Assembly (NCBI GenBank): GCA_030065125.1
Contig: JASJDM010000013.1
Location: 1 to 64,000 of the forward strand
Source: Lysobacterales bacterium
GTDB taxonomy: Bacteria; Pseudomonadota; Gammaproteobacteria; Xanthomonadales; SZUA-38
Length of the DNA stretch: 64,000 nt
Reading direction: 5' to 3'
A program made the position numbers and the translations under genes. Numbering within the stretch: position 1 is the stretch's first letter; each line of letters begins with the position of its first letter. Shown here one piece after another: positions 1-7,846 of the stretch. Below the pieces are notes generated by a model, which searched no databases, was not told where the DNA came from, and worked only from the letters and a program-made list of their open reading frames with translations.

Positions 1-36
1 CCGGCGGCAATGACACTGAGAGAGATTTGTTGTTGC

Positions 37-636
37 TTAGAACTGGTAGCCGAGGCTGAAACCGTAGACCAGCGGGTCGATTTCGACTTCGAAAGCAAGG
101 TCTGCACCGCGCACTTCCGCGTCGGTGTCGATGTCCATCCAGCGGGCATCGAAGTTCAGGAACCAGTTTTCGTTCAGGCGCCAGTCGGCCCCGATCTGGG
201 CAGCCAGGCCAAATGAATCGTCCAGCACCAGCTCGGTGCCTGCCAGCGGACCCGTGGTCTCTTCGCTGAAGAAGGTGGTGTAGTTAACGCCCAGTCCAAC
301 GTAGGGATAAAAATTTCCGCTGTTCGGGAAGTGATACTGGATGCTCACCGTGGGCGGCAGCTGATCCGTTTCACCCACCTTGGTGCCATCCTTCAGCTCG
401 ATGTCGTGATTGAAGGGAATGGCGGCCAGGATGTCTACGGCCCAATTTTCGTTGAAAAAGTAAACTGCGTTCAGGTTCAGCGCGGCGCCGGCGTCGGCGT
501 CGACGATGTCGCTGTTATCCGATTTTGGATCAACATTGGTGATGCCTACGCGGCCCATCCAGGTGCCGGGCTCGTGGGCGAATGCCTGCCCACTCAAAAG
601 TGCGGCAGCAATGAGTAAGGTCAGCTTGGATTTCAT
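37..636 (-). CDS. ompW: OmpW family outer membrane protein
   Basis: A 199-aa protein with an N-terminal signal peptide (cut after AFA, about residue 20) and alternating hydrophobic strands typical of an eight-stranded beta-barrel. It ends in GYQF, the aromatic C-terminus expected of Bam substrates. The early block GTWMGRVGITNVDP and the late GFSLGYQF are typical of OmpW. The family forms small outer-membrane channels with a hydrophobic lumen, linked to passage of small hydrophobic molecules and to stress or redox responses. That would suit an alkane- and lipid-using cell, but the link is an inference. A GGAG lies 8 nt before the ATG. The gene is monocistronic as far as the window shows, and its downstream end lies 36 bases from the window edge. 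Confidence 0.9.
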   Translation of the reverse strand: MKSKLTLLIAAALLSGQAFAHEPGTWMGRVGITNVDPKSDNSDIVDADAGAALNLNAVYFFNENWAVDILAAIPFNHDIELKDGTKVGETDQLPPTVSIQYHFPNSGNFYPYVGLGVNYTTFFSEETTGPLAGTELVLDDSFGLAAQIGADWRLNENWFLNFDARWMDIDTDAEVRGADLAFEVEIDPLVYGFSLGYQF

Positions 637-736
637 GTCGAATGCTCCGTTTCCTGTATGGATATTCCAAGGGTGATGTTAATGTCCCCAGTGCATTAGA
701 CCATCCGCATTTACACCTAGATTTTTTGCACTGCAT

Positions 737-764
737 CTACGACTTTTGTCTAATTTTTTCAAGG
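737..764 (-). promoter_or_regulatory. possible sigma-70 promoter of ompW
   Basis: On the minus strand upstream of ompW there is TTGAAA, a 17-nt spacer, then TAGATG. The -35 is good and the -10 is weak. It leaves a leader of about 100 nt. The rest of the 291-nt gap between ompW and the NhaC gene holds no convincing ORF. Confidence 0.3.
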
Positions 765-927
765 AGTTGCCTGCCATTACGCAGATGACCAACGGGTAGC
801 GACGAGCGCAGTCCACCCCGCCGGATCGCCAGGAATTCACGTCGGAGCCGGGATCGTCGATTCGACCCTGCTCGTCTTGCAGTCGATTTGCCGCTAAAGT
901 CGCCACTTTCCCTCGACCGAGTGGCCC

Positions 928-2337
928 ATGAGCGATCCCACCTGGGTTTCAATACTGCCGCCCCTGCTGGCCATCGTGCTGGCCATCTGGACCCGCCAGG
1001 TCATCCTGTCGCTGTTTGCCGGCATCTGGATGGGCATGACCCTGCTGGCCGGATACAACCCGTTTTCGGGCCTGGCGGGAAGCCTGGACGGCATCGTCAG
1101 GGTGTTCTCCAACGAGGGCGACGCCCGGGTGTTGATCTTTACCCTGCTGATCGGCTCCATGGTGGCCACCATCGAGCATTCCGGCGGCGTGCGCGGTTTT
1201 GTGCATTTCCTGGAGCAGCGGCGCTGGGTGCACACCGGGCTGCGGGCCCAGCTCATGGCCTGGGTGACCGGGCTGGTCATTTTCATCGAGTCCAATATCA
1301 CCCTGCTGGTGGCGGGTTCGGTGTCGCGGCCGCTGTTTGATCGGTTCCGGATCTCCCGGGAAAAGCTGGCTTACCTGATCGATGCCACTTCCGCGCCGGT
1401 GTGCGTGATGATCCCGCTGAATGCCTGGGGGGCATTCATTATCGGTCTCGTAGCAAGCTCCGGCGTTGAAAAGCCCCTGGAGACCTTCGTGGCCGCCCTG
1501 CCCTTCAACTTTTACGCCATTGCCGCCATCCTGCTGGCCCTGGTGGTGATTGTGTGGCGGGTTGATATTGGGCCCATGAAAGCGGCCGAGACGCGCACCC
1601 GTGAGGGTCAATTGCACTGGCCCGGCGCCACCCCCATGCTGGAAGCTGAAATCGATCACGGCGAAGCCAGCGATGGCCCACCCCCGTCTGCACTGCATAT
1701 GGTCCTTCCCATCGTCACCATGATCGCGGTCATGCCGCTGGGGCTCTACGTCACCGGCCAGGGCGACATGATGGCAGGGTCGGGCTCAAGATCCATTCTG
1801 TGGGCGGTGTGTGCCGCCATTGCGGTCTCCTGGGTGATGCTGCTGCTGCGCGGAGAGTCGGTGCACACCCTCATGCAGGTGTTTATGAAAGGCGCGGCCG
1901 ACCTGCTGCCCATCAGCGCCATCCTGCTGCTGGCTCTTGCCCTGGGCGACGTGGCCCAGGCCCTGGGCACCGGCCCCTTCGTGGCCGGCGCCGTGGGTGA
2001 GGCCGTGCCGGCACCCCTGCTGGCGCCCCTGGTGTTCCTGGTGGCTGCCTTCATCGCTTTTTCGGTGGGATCCAGCTGGGGCACCTTTGCCATCATGGTG
2101 CCGATTGCCATCCCCATCGCCCTGTCGCTGGATCTTTCGGTGCCATTGTTCCTCGCGGCGGCGGTGTCGGGGGGTATTTTCGGCGACCATGCCTCGCCCA
2201 TATCGGATACCACCGTGGTGGCGTCCATGGCGTCAGCTTCGGACCATATCGAGCACGTGCGGACCCAGCTGCCTTACGCGCTGCTGGCGGCGGCCATTGC
2301 CGCCCTGGGGTTTCTTCTGGCCGGCCTGGCCGGCTAG
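928..2337 (+). CDS. NhaC-family Na+/H+ antiporter
   Basis: A 469-aa polytopic inner-membrane protein with about 11-12 hydrophobic segments. The pattern is that of the NhaC superfamily: an early block with FAGIWMGM and FIESNITLLVAGS, and a late conserved block with FSVGSSWGTFAIMVPIAIP followed by GIFGDHASPISDTTV. The GDHxSPxSDT motif is the family hallmark and probably contributes to ion binding. Expected role is electroneutral or electrogenic exchange of Na+ for H+. It is not in an operon: ompW lies divergently upstream and a convergent EamA gene ends 4 nt after its stop. If the Rnf complex nearby pumps Na+, this antiporter could recycle it, but the sequence does not prove that. Confidence 0.88.
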   Translation: MSDPTWVSILPPLLAIVLAIWTRQVILSLFAGIWMGMTLLAGYNPFSGLAGSLDGIVRVFSNEGDARVLIFTLLIGSMVATIEHSGGVRGFVHFLEQRRWVHTGLRAQLMAWVTGLVIFIESNITLLVAGSVSRPLFDRFRISREKLAYLIDATSAPVCVMIPLNAWGAFIIGLVASSGVEKPLETFVAALPFNFYAIAAILLALVVIVWRVDIGPMKAAETRTREGQLHWPGATPMLEAEIDHGEASDGPPPSALHMVLPIVTMIAVMPLGLYVTGQGDMMAGSGSRSILWAVCAAIAVSWVMLLLRGESVHTLMQVFMKGAADLLPISAILLLALALGDVAQALGTGPFVAGAVGEAVPAPLLAPLVFLVAAFIAFSVGSSWGTFAIMVPIAIPIALSLDLSVPLFLAAAVSGGIFGDHASPISDTTVVASMASASDHIEHVRTQLPYALLAAAIAALGFLLAGLAG

Positions 2338-2341
2338 GCAT

Positions 2342-3250
2342 TCATTCAGCCGCGGCGCGGGCCTTGGCCCTGAGCGACAGGGTCAGAATTCCGCCCATGA
2401 TCAGCACACCGCCGGCCACCAGGCCCCAGCTCAACCGGTCGCCCCACAACACCACGCCCAGCAGAACCGCGAACATCGGGGTCAGCAGCAGGTAGGGTGT
2501 CACATAGGCCACGGGGTGGCGCTGGATCAGAAAGAAGTAGATGCCATGCCCCACGATGGAGGCGCCCAGGGCTGAATAGACAACGCCGCCCCAGTGGTGC
2601 CAATCAGCAGCCGCCAGCAACTCCAGGCTGGGTCGCTCCAACAGCCAGGTAATCGGAATCAGGAACGGCACGGAAATCAGTGCTGACCAGGCCTGGTAAC
2701 TGAACGGGTCCATACCCTTGATGCCCCGCATAAGGACCGTCCCCAGGGCAAGAAAAAACGCACCCAGCAACACCAGCAGGCCGCTGTCCAGTTGGGCAAA
2801 GACCTTGGGATCAAAACCCATCACCAGCACGCCGGAAAACGCCACGCTGATGGCCACCACAGAGCGCCAGCCCACCTGTTCCCCCAGCAGCAGTGCCGCG
2901 AGCACCGCGGACATGGGGATGTAGGCCTGCACCAGGATGGCCACGGAGGACACGTCATCGGAGATCTTCAGTCCCCAGAAGTTGAAGCCAAAATGCAGCG
3001 CACCGGTCAGCAGCGCTACCGCCACCAGCCGCCACCACTGGCCGGGCGGCGGTCGCTTGAGAAAGGGCAGCAGCACCACCATCACCAGGCTGAAGCGGAT
3101 CAGGGTGAAAAGGAAAGGCGGAAAATGCAGCAGTCCCATGGCCGAGGCCACAAAGTTGAACGCCCAGGCCAGGCAGGCGGCGAGGATCAGCAGCAGGTGA
3201 GATGCGGGCATTTGCAGGTCTGGAACAGAAGGAAAACCCGAGTCCGTCAA
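2342..3250 (-). CDS. EamA/DMT family exporter
   Basis: Up to 302 aa with ten predicted membrane segments arranged as two EamA repeats (about residues 15-145 and 155-295), the layout of drug/metabolite transporters such as RhaT/YdcZ relatives. The substrate cannot be read from sequence. The longest start is a TTG whose last bases overlap the stop of the upstream gene (TTGA), suggesting coupling. An internal ATG at 3211 would give a 289-aa protein starting just before the first membrane helix and is an equally good start. Neither has a strong ribosome binding site. Confidence 0.82.
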   Translation of the reverse strand: MTDSGFPSVPDLQMPASHLLLILAACLAWAFNFVASAMGLLHFPPFLFTLIRFSLVMVVLLPFLKRPPPGQWWRLVAVALLTGALHFGFNFWGLKISDDVSSVAILVQAYIPMSAVLAALLLGEQVGWRSVVAISVAFSGVLVMGFDPKVFAQLDSGLLVLLGAFFLALGTVLMRGIKGMDPFSYQAWSALISVPFLIPITWLLERPSLELLAAADWHHWGGVVYSALGASIVGHGIYFFLIQRHPVAYVTPYLLLTPMFAVLLGVVLWGDRLSWGLVAGGVLIMGGILTLSLRAKARAAAE

Positions 3251-3768
3251 TCCACCGTAGCGTCAGCGGGCTCGGACCCAAGCCCATCGAGCAGGAACCG
3301 GTTCGCGTCCCTTATACTGCGGGCCATTATGGCATCCACCTTCCGCCTGAAATCATCCGAATAAGTCTGCCGCGAGGTAGCCCACCAGCGTCGCCCCACC
3401 TCGTTACCCAGGTGCCACTCCAGGTAAGCAATGCGATCCTCCCAGCCCTCGGGCGCCAGGCCCAGCTCGTCCATCTTGCGCAGCCGCCCGAGTTGCACCA
3501 GGCCATAATTGAAATAACGGTCGAGCACCACCCGGTCCAGCTCAGTGAGCTCGTCCGGCGTGTAAACCGCCTTGGCCAGTGACTCCGCCGGGTTTTCCCC
3601 CATCATGGCCAGTTCCAGCTGCATGTCAGCCAGGTAATAATCATTGGCGATCTGGGCCTGGGTGATCTGGGTATTCTGGTTGATCTGCACGGCCACCAGG
3701 ATCAAGCCGGCAATCACGCCGACGTTGGCACCCAGGGTCAGCCATCCGTTCAGTTGTTCTGAGGTCAT
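3247..3768 (-). CDS. hypothetical membrane-anchored protein
   Basis: A 173-aa protein with one N-terminal hydrophobic segment (about residues 10-30, LGANVGVIAGLILVAVQI) followed by a soluble helical region rich in Trp and acidic residues (WEDRIAYLEWHLGNEVGRRWW). I do not recognise a named domain, though similar anchored helical proteins are common in marine gammaproteobacteria. The ATG at 3768 is preferred because GGAG sits 8 nt upstream; a longer reading to 3798 lacks such a site. Its stop overlaps the first possible start of the EamA gene, so the two are probably co-transcribed. Confidence 0.65.
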   Translation of the reverse strand: MTSEQLNGWLTLGANVGVIAGLILVAVQINQNTQITQAQIANDYYLADMQLELAMMGENPAESLAKAVYTPDELTELDRVVLDRYFNYGLVQLGRLRKMDELGLAPEGWEDRIAYLEWHLGNEVGRRWWATSRQTYSDDFRRKVDAIMARSIRDANRFLLDGLGSEPADATVD

Positions 3769-3986
3769 CCCGTTCACTCCACCGGTGGGAAGCAGCACAG
3801 TCTATGGAATTGGCGGACAGGTGTCTCCTGAACTTGATTCAGGATCCATCAGCAAACGAGGTCAGTTCAAACCCTTGGCTGGTACTGGGTAAAGAACAGC
3901 GGCTCCGGTCATCACCACTCAATGCATGAACGAAGCAGGCTTCGGACCTTCAGATGGATCCTGAGTTCAGGATGACAGCGAGAAAA

Positions 3987-4823
3987 TCAACGCTCAAACC
4001 CACCCCGAAAAATGCGGCCGACCGGCGTCAATGGGATATCCACGGTGGTGGTCGCGGCCGCTACAACCCCTGGAACCTGTACCGTGGCCTCCTCGTAAAA
4101 ATCATTGATCACGGTCACCTCGAAGTCGACGTCAGGGTCCAGTCCCATACGGTACGTGCCCACGGGGTTTTCCATGTCGCCCGGACCGGATACCGATGCC
4201 GTGTTCAGATCGGTCAGCACGAATGCGCCAATGATGCCGGCGTTGGTGGATTCGTCATAGACGCGCCCAGCCAGGAACCCAAGCTGCGGAAATGTCAGCG
4301 TCCTGAACGTTCTTTCGGCGTAGAGAAAATAACCGGGCTCCGGGCCGGTGGCGTTTTTGACGCAATCTTCCACCCGCAGGAAACGCAATCCTTCGGTTCC
4401 GCCGCTGGGCTGGTTCACTTCATCCTGTTCGAAGCCCTGTTCAAAGCTGTCGCAGGAATTCAGATCAAAAATTGGCTGAGCCGCCGGGTTCGTCAGAATG
4501 TCTGCTTCGTAAAGGGTGGCGCGCAAACCGTATTCCGGACAAAACGGATTGAACACCAGCGTGCAGACGGTATTGGGGGGACAGTTACCGCACTGGGCCT
4601 CGCCCATGGTGAACTGCCAGGGCAGGTCCACCCGGGTGTTGGCGTCAAAGTTGATGACGTACCAGTTGACGTCTGAGGACGACGAGAAGCTGTCGAACAG
4701 CGCCTCGCCAAACTCCAGCGGTGTTGCCTCGAATACGCTGTCACCTGCCTGGGCCAGCGGCGCGCAACACGCGAGACAGCTGGCCAGCAGGAGTTTGTGG
4801 AGGGTCGATGGCCGGGTTCCCAT
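3987..4823 (-). CDS. secreted hypothetical protein with C-terminal FRGGFER tail
   Basis: A 278-aa protein with a signal peptide (LLASCLACCAPLAQA, cleavage near residue 27), several Cys pairs (CGNC, DSCD, EDC) and beta-rich extracytoplasmic sequence. The C-terminus IFRGGFER resembles the short IFxDGFE tails I know from secreted proteins of Lysobacterales-type bacteria. No enzymatic motif is visible. The start at 4823 is chosen because it precedes the signal peptide. A TATAAA box ends 6 nt before this ATG, so the transcript may be leaderless. There is no operon partner. Confidence 0.65.
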   Translation of the reverse strand: MGTRPSTLHKLLLASCLACCAPLAQAGDSVFEATPLEFGEALFDSFSSSSDVNWYVINFDANTRVDLPWQFTMGEAQCGNCPPNTVCTLVFNPFCPEYGLRATLYEADILTNPAAQPIFDLNSCDSFEQGFEQDEVNQPSGGTEGLRFLRVEDCVKNATGPEPGYFLYAERTFRTLTFPQLGFLAGRVYDESTNAGIIGAFVLTDLNTASVSGPGDMENPVGTYRMGLDPDVDFEVTVINDFYEEATVQVPGVVAAATTTVDIPLTPVGRIFRGGFER

Positions 4824-4836
4824 CACCCCTTTATAG
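4824..4836 (-). promoter_or_regulatory. -10 box abutting a start codon (leaderless candidate)
   Basis: On the minus strand TATAAA (4830-4835) lies 6 nt before the ATG at 4823. At normal -10 to start-site spacing, transcription would begin at or next to the A of the ATG. No good -35 is visible. Confidence 0.35.
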
Positions 4837-4901
4837 CGCAAAACTGCGCTCCCGGTCCTTTTCTGGCTGATATACCGGGAGGGGTACGGGGTTTCAGGCG
4901 C

Positions 4902-5759
4902 TCAGTACAGCAGTTCGACCCAGCGCCCCTCGTCGATCATGCCTTGCTTTTTAGCCTGCCAGCTTTCCGGCGATCCGCACATATCACCGAACAGCTCATC
5001 CAGGTGATCGCGGATGGCCTTGAGTCCGGCCACGTACACGAAGGTGTGTTCTTCGCTGAGACGATTCCAGATCTCCGACGCCCGCTCCTCCAGGGCATAA
5101 TCCCAGGCGATGGGGTCAGCCCAGCTGGGGCGCGGACTCAAAGCCTTGAAGGCCTCGAAGGTCTCTTCATCGTAGTACTTGGTGAAGTCGTCCCTGTGCT
5201 CGTTCATGTACAGGAGTTCCAGCCCCGTGTGGGCGCCGTACAGCAGGGTGACCTTGCCTTTCCACTCGCCGTGATCCTCGTAAATATGCTTTACCAGTCC
5301 GCGGAATGGGGCGATGCCCGTGCCCATGCCGATCAGCAGCAGGTTGGCCTCGGGATCCGGCGGAATCTTGAAGGGAATGCCGAACGGGCCGGTGATGGAC
5401 AGGTGCTGACCCGGCGTCAGGTCACACAGGTAGTTGGAACTGGTGCCCCGGTACTCCTCGCCGCTGTACTCGTCGATGTAGTTGCAGCGTTTCACCACGA
5501 TGGTGACCTCGGGTTTGCCGCCGGCACCGGCGCCCGGCGCGCTGGCCACGCTGTACAGGCGATGGTGCAGCGAGCCGCCAAACTCGGCAGGGCCCTCGGA
5601 CAGCACGCCGATGCACTGTCCGATTTCGTATTCGAAGTCTGGCCGATCGATGGCCAGGACCAGTTCTCGAACCTCTTCCGCGGCCGCATCGGTAATGCGT
5701 TCATTGCTCAATACGGCGGCATCAAACCGGGGTTCCTTGGGATAGTCTTCAAGACGCAT
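4902..5759 (-). CDS. ferredoxin-NADP+ reductase-like FAD/NAD(P) oxidoreductase
   Basis: A 285-aa flavoprotein. RLYSVASAP near residue 70 is the RxYS FAD-binding motif, GPFGIPF closes the FAD domain, and LLIGMGTGIAPFRGL near residue 140 is the NAD(P) pyrophosphate loop. The C-terminus ends WVELLY, with the terminal aromatic residue of plant-type FNRs. Expected reaction: electron transfer between reduced ferredoxin or flavodoxin and NADP+. The ATG at 5759 has AGGAG 8 nt upstream. A longer in-frame reading to 5846 would add a low-complexity Ala-rich leader and is rejected. The ATG lies inside the end of the small Cys-rich gene upstream, so translation is probably coupled. It is the last gene of the rnf/nifJ operon. 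Confidence 0.85.
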   Translation of the reverse strand: MRLEDYPKEPRFDAAVLSNERITDAAAEEVRELVLAIDRPDFEYEIGQCIGVLSEGPAEFGGSLHHRLYSVASAPGAGAGGKPEVTIVVKRCNYIDEYSGEEYRGTSSNYLCDLTPGQHLSITGPFGIPFKIPPDPEANLLLIGMGTGIAPFRGLVKHIYEDHGEWKGKVTLLYGAHTGLELLYMNEHRDDFTKYYDEETFEAFKALSPRPSWADPIAWDYALEERASEIWNRLSEEHTFVYVAGLKAIRDHLDELFGDMCGSPESWQAKKQGMIDEGRWVELLY

Positions 5760-5922
5760 GATCAGCACTCCTGTTGATTCGATGGCTGTGGCGGCTGCAG
5801 CCGCCGCCACAGGCTGAATTGGCGCAGCCACCGGTTTGCCTGGCATACAGCTTTGCGGTCACCAACCGCATGAGCAGCATCAGGGCAATCAGTCCGGCGG
5901 CTATCAATATTCGTTCAAACAT
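5749..5922 (-). CDS. 57-aa Cys-rich membrane protein in the rnf operon
   Basis: A small ORF filling the gap between rnfA and the FNR-like gene. It begins MFERILIAAGLIALMLLM, one membrane helix with a short N-terminus, and continues with a basic stretch and a Cys cluster (GGCANSACGGGCSRH, spacing C-x4-C-x3-C) followed by a His/Arg tail. The ATG lies 12 nt after the rnfA stop, with a weak GAGG upstream. The stop overlaps the next gene's ATG by several bases, which argues that it is translated. Three close Cys plus nearby His could bind a metal or an Fe-S cluster at the membrane face; this is inference. I know no rnf subunit of this form. It superficially resembles the small Cys-rich proteins found next to FeoB. 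Confidence 0.6.
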   Translation of the reverse strand: MFERILIAAGLIALMLLMRLVTAKLYARQTGGCANSACGGGCSRHSHRINRSADHAS

Positions 5923-5934
5923 TCCAGGCCTCGT

Positions 5935-6516
5935 TCACGCACCCAGTCCGGCAAAGCCCATGAACCCCATGGACAGAATGCCCGCGACAATCAGGGCCAC
6001 CGCTGTGCCCTTGGCCAGGTCCGGCACCTCGGCCAGCTCCAGTTTTTCCCGCACGCCAGCCATGAGCACCAGGGCAATGGTGAAGCCGACGCCAGCACCC
6101 AGCGCATAGACCACACACTGGGAAAACCCGTAACCCTTGTTGGTCTGGAACAGGGCCAGGCCGAGGATTGCGCAGTTGGTGGTAATCAGCGGCAGAAAGA
6201 TGCCCAGCGCCCGGAATGTTCCCGGGCTCAGCTTGCGCAGGATCATCTCCACCAGCTGCACGGTGGAGGCGATGACCAGGATGTAGGAGATCAGCCGCAG
6301 GTAAGGCGCGTCGATCCAGATCAGGATCTTGTTGATGCTGAAGGCACAGACCGAGGCCACCAGCATGACAAAACACACGGCGCCGCCCATGCGGATAGCG
6401 GTCTCAACTTTGCTGGACACGCCGAAGAAGGGGCAGATACCCAGGAAATAGGCCAGCACGAAGTTGTTGATCAGCGCGGCGTTGATGAAGATGGACCAGT
6501 GGGACACGTCACTCAT
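5935..6516 (-). CDS. rnfA: Rnf complex subunit RnfA
   Basis: A 193-aa membrane protein with six helices and the RnfA/NqrE signatures NNFVLAYFLGICPFFGVS near the start and ITTNCAILGLALF near residue 110. RnfA and RnfE pair in the membrane as inverted homologues and, in the known complexes, frame a membrane [2Fe-2S] centre through conserved Cys residues; the Cys in GICPFF and TTNCAIL are both present here. The start codon overlaps the rnfE stop by 4 nt (ATGA). Role: part of the ion-pumping ferredoxin:NAD+ oxidoreductase. Confidence 0.95.
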   Translation of the reverse strand: MSDVSHWSIFINAALINNFVLAYFLGICPFFGVSSKVETAIRMGGAVCFVMLVASVCAFSINKILIWIDAPYLRLISYILVIASTVQLVEMILRKLSPGTFRALGIFLPLITTNCAILGLALFQTNKGYGFSQCVVYALGAGVGFTIALVLMAGVREKLELAEVPDLAKGTAVALIVAGILSMGFMGFAGLGA

Positions 6517-7148
6517 GACGCTTCCTCCTTCAACCTGGCCGCGGTCTCCTGGCGCTGCTTGATGGCGTTGACCACCAGCAGCCAGACGGCCATGGCAAAA
6601 AATCCGCCGCTGGGCAGCACCATCACCGTCCAGGTCTGGTAGCCCTCGGGAAACAGTTCCACGTTGAACAGGGTGCCGGCGCCCAGGATCTCCCGCACCA
6701 TGCCGATGGACAGCAGGGCGGCGGTGAAGCCAACGCCCATGCCCAGGGCATCAGCCGCGGCCCGGCCCATGGAGTTCTTGGAGGCAAACGCCTCGGAGCG
6801 GCCCAGGATCAGGCAGTTGACCACAATCAGGGAAATAAACGCGCCCAGGCTTTTGTGCAGCTCCAGACTGATGGCCATGATGGCGTAGTCCACGGTGGTG
6901 ACGAAGCTGGCAATGATGCAGATGTAGCAGACGATCCGTGCCTCCCGGGGGATGAAGCGAGCCAGGGCCGACACCGACAGGCCCGACATCAGCAGCACAA
7001 AGCTGGTGGCCAGCCCCATGGTCAGGGCATTCATGGCGGTATTGGAAACCGCCAGGGCCGGGCACATGCCCAGCACCTGGATGAAAACCGGGTTGTCCCG
7101 CCACAGGCCCTTGATGAATTCGTCGGTATGGGTGGTGGGTGTGCTCAT
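6513..7148 (-). CDS. rnfE: Rnf complex subunit RnfE
   Basis: A 211-aa membrane protein homologous to RnfA/NqrD. The N-terminal KGLWRDNPVFIQVLGMCPALAV and central IVVNCLILGRSEAFASKN are typical of RnfE, with the two conserved Cys in LGMCPAL and VVNCLIL. Six membrane helices are expected. The gene overlaps rnfG upstream and rnfA downstream by ATGA, so it lies in the middle of a translationally coupled run. Confidence 0.95.
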   Translation of the reverse strand: MSTPTTHTDEFIKGLWRDNPVFIQVLGMCPALAVSNTAMNALTMGLATSFVLLMSGLSVSALARFIPREARIVCYICIIASFVTTVDYAIMAISLELHKSLGAFISLIVVNCLILGRSEAFASKNSMGRAAADALGMGVGFTAALLSIGMVREILGAGTLFNVELFPEGYQTWTVMVLPSGGFFAMAVWLLVVNAIKQRQETAARLKEEAS

Positions 7149-7846
7149 GACCCTTCCTCACTGGCCGGCGGTGCTTCGGGCCGCATGGCGTACTGGTCCC
7201 TGTACCGGTTCAGCAGGGGTACCCACTGCTGGGCGCTGCCGTTGAGAATGTCGCCGATGGCCACCGAGGTGATGGTGGCGCCGGTGATGCCGTCCAGTTC
7301 CCATGGCGACTGCTTTTCGCCCTCACCCACGGTGACCAGCGCATTGGCCAGGGCAGATCCATCGGGGTTCAGGCGAACATCCAGGGCTTCGAAGTTGGCG
7401 ACAAAGTGGGGCTCCACTTCGATCTTGTCACCCAGCCCCGGGGTTTCCTTGCTCTCCAGCACCTTGAAGCCGGTGATGGCCTCCTCGGCAAAGGAATAGG
7501 CATACAGCACCCGGATGTTGTCCTGGTAGCCCATGCCAATGCCGGTGATGGCGGCACCAATCAGCCGACCATTCTCGTCGTAACCCAGGAAAACCGGCAG
7601 GTCGGCGCCTTCCCGAGGAACCAGGCTGCCGCCGTCGTCCACCACCGCCAGTACCGAGGTGGCCTGGGGCAGCACCTCGGCCAGGGCCTTTTTCAGGGCC
7701 TCGGCCTGGTTCTGGCGGATGCGATCGGCGGTGCCCTGGAACACGGCCACGATCAGCAGCGCGCAGGCCAGGCCAATGCCGACGATGGCCCGGTACATGG
7801 ACCAGACCGACGTGGCCGGGCGTGTCTCGACTGCCGGCGCCGTCAT
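7145..7846 (-). CDS. rnfG: Rnf complex subunit RnfG (covalent FMN)
   Basis: A 233-aa protein with one N-terminal membrane anchor (about residues 20-42) and an extracytoplasmic FMN-binding domain. DGITGATITS near residue 185 contains the S/TGAT attachment motif where FMN is joined by a phosphoester bond to Thr. In the known complexes RnfG passes electrons between the membrane centre and the FMN of RnfD. The start overlaps the rnfD stop and the stop overlaps the rnfE start, both by ATGA. Confidence 0.95.
   Translation of the reverse strand: MTAPAVETRPATSVWSMYRAIVGIGLACALLIVAVFQGTADRIRQNQAEALKKALAEVLPQATSVLAVVDDGGSLVPREGADLPVFLGYDENGRLIGAAITGIGMGYQDNIRVLYAYSFAEEAITGFKVLESKETPGLGDKIEVEPHFVANFEALDVRLNPDGSALANALVTVGEGEKQSPWELDGITGATITSVAIGDILNGSAQQWVPLLNRYRDQYAMRPEAPPASEEGS

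Noticed and set aside
5760..5846. An N-terminal Ala-rich extension of the FNR-like protein.
   Set aside because: AGGAG lies 8 nt before the internal ATG at 5759, and the extension overlaps the small Cys-rich gene, which explains the open frame.
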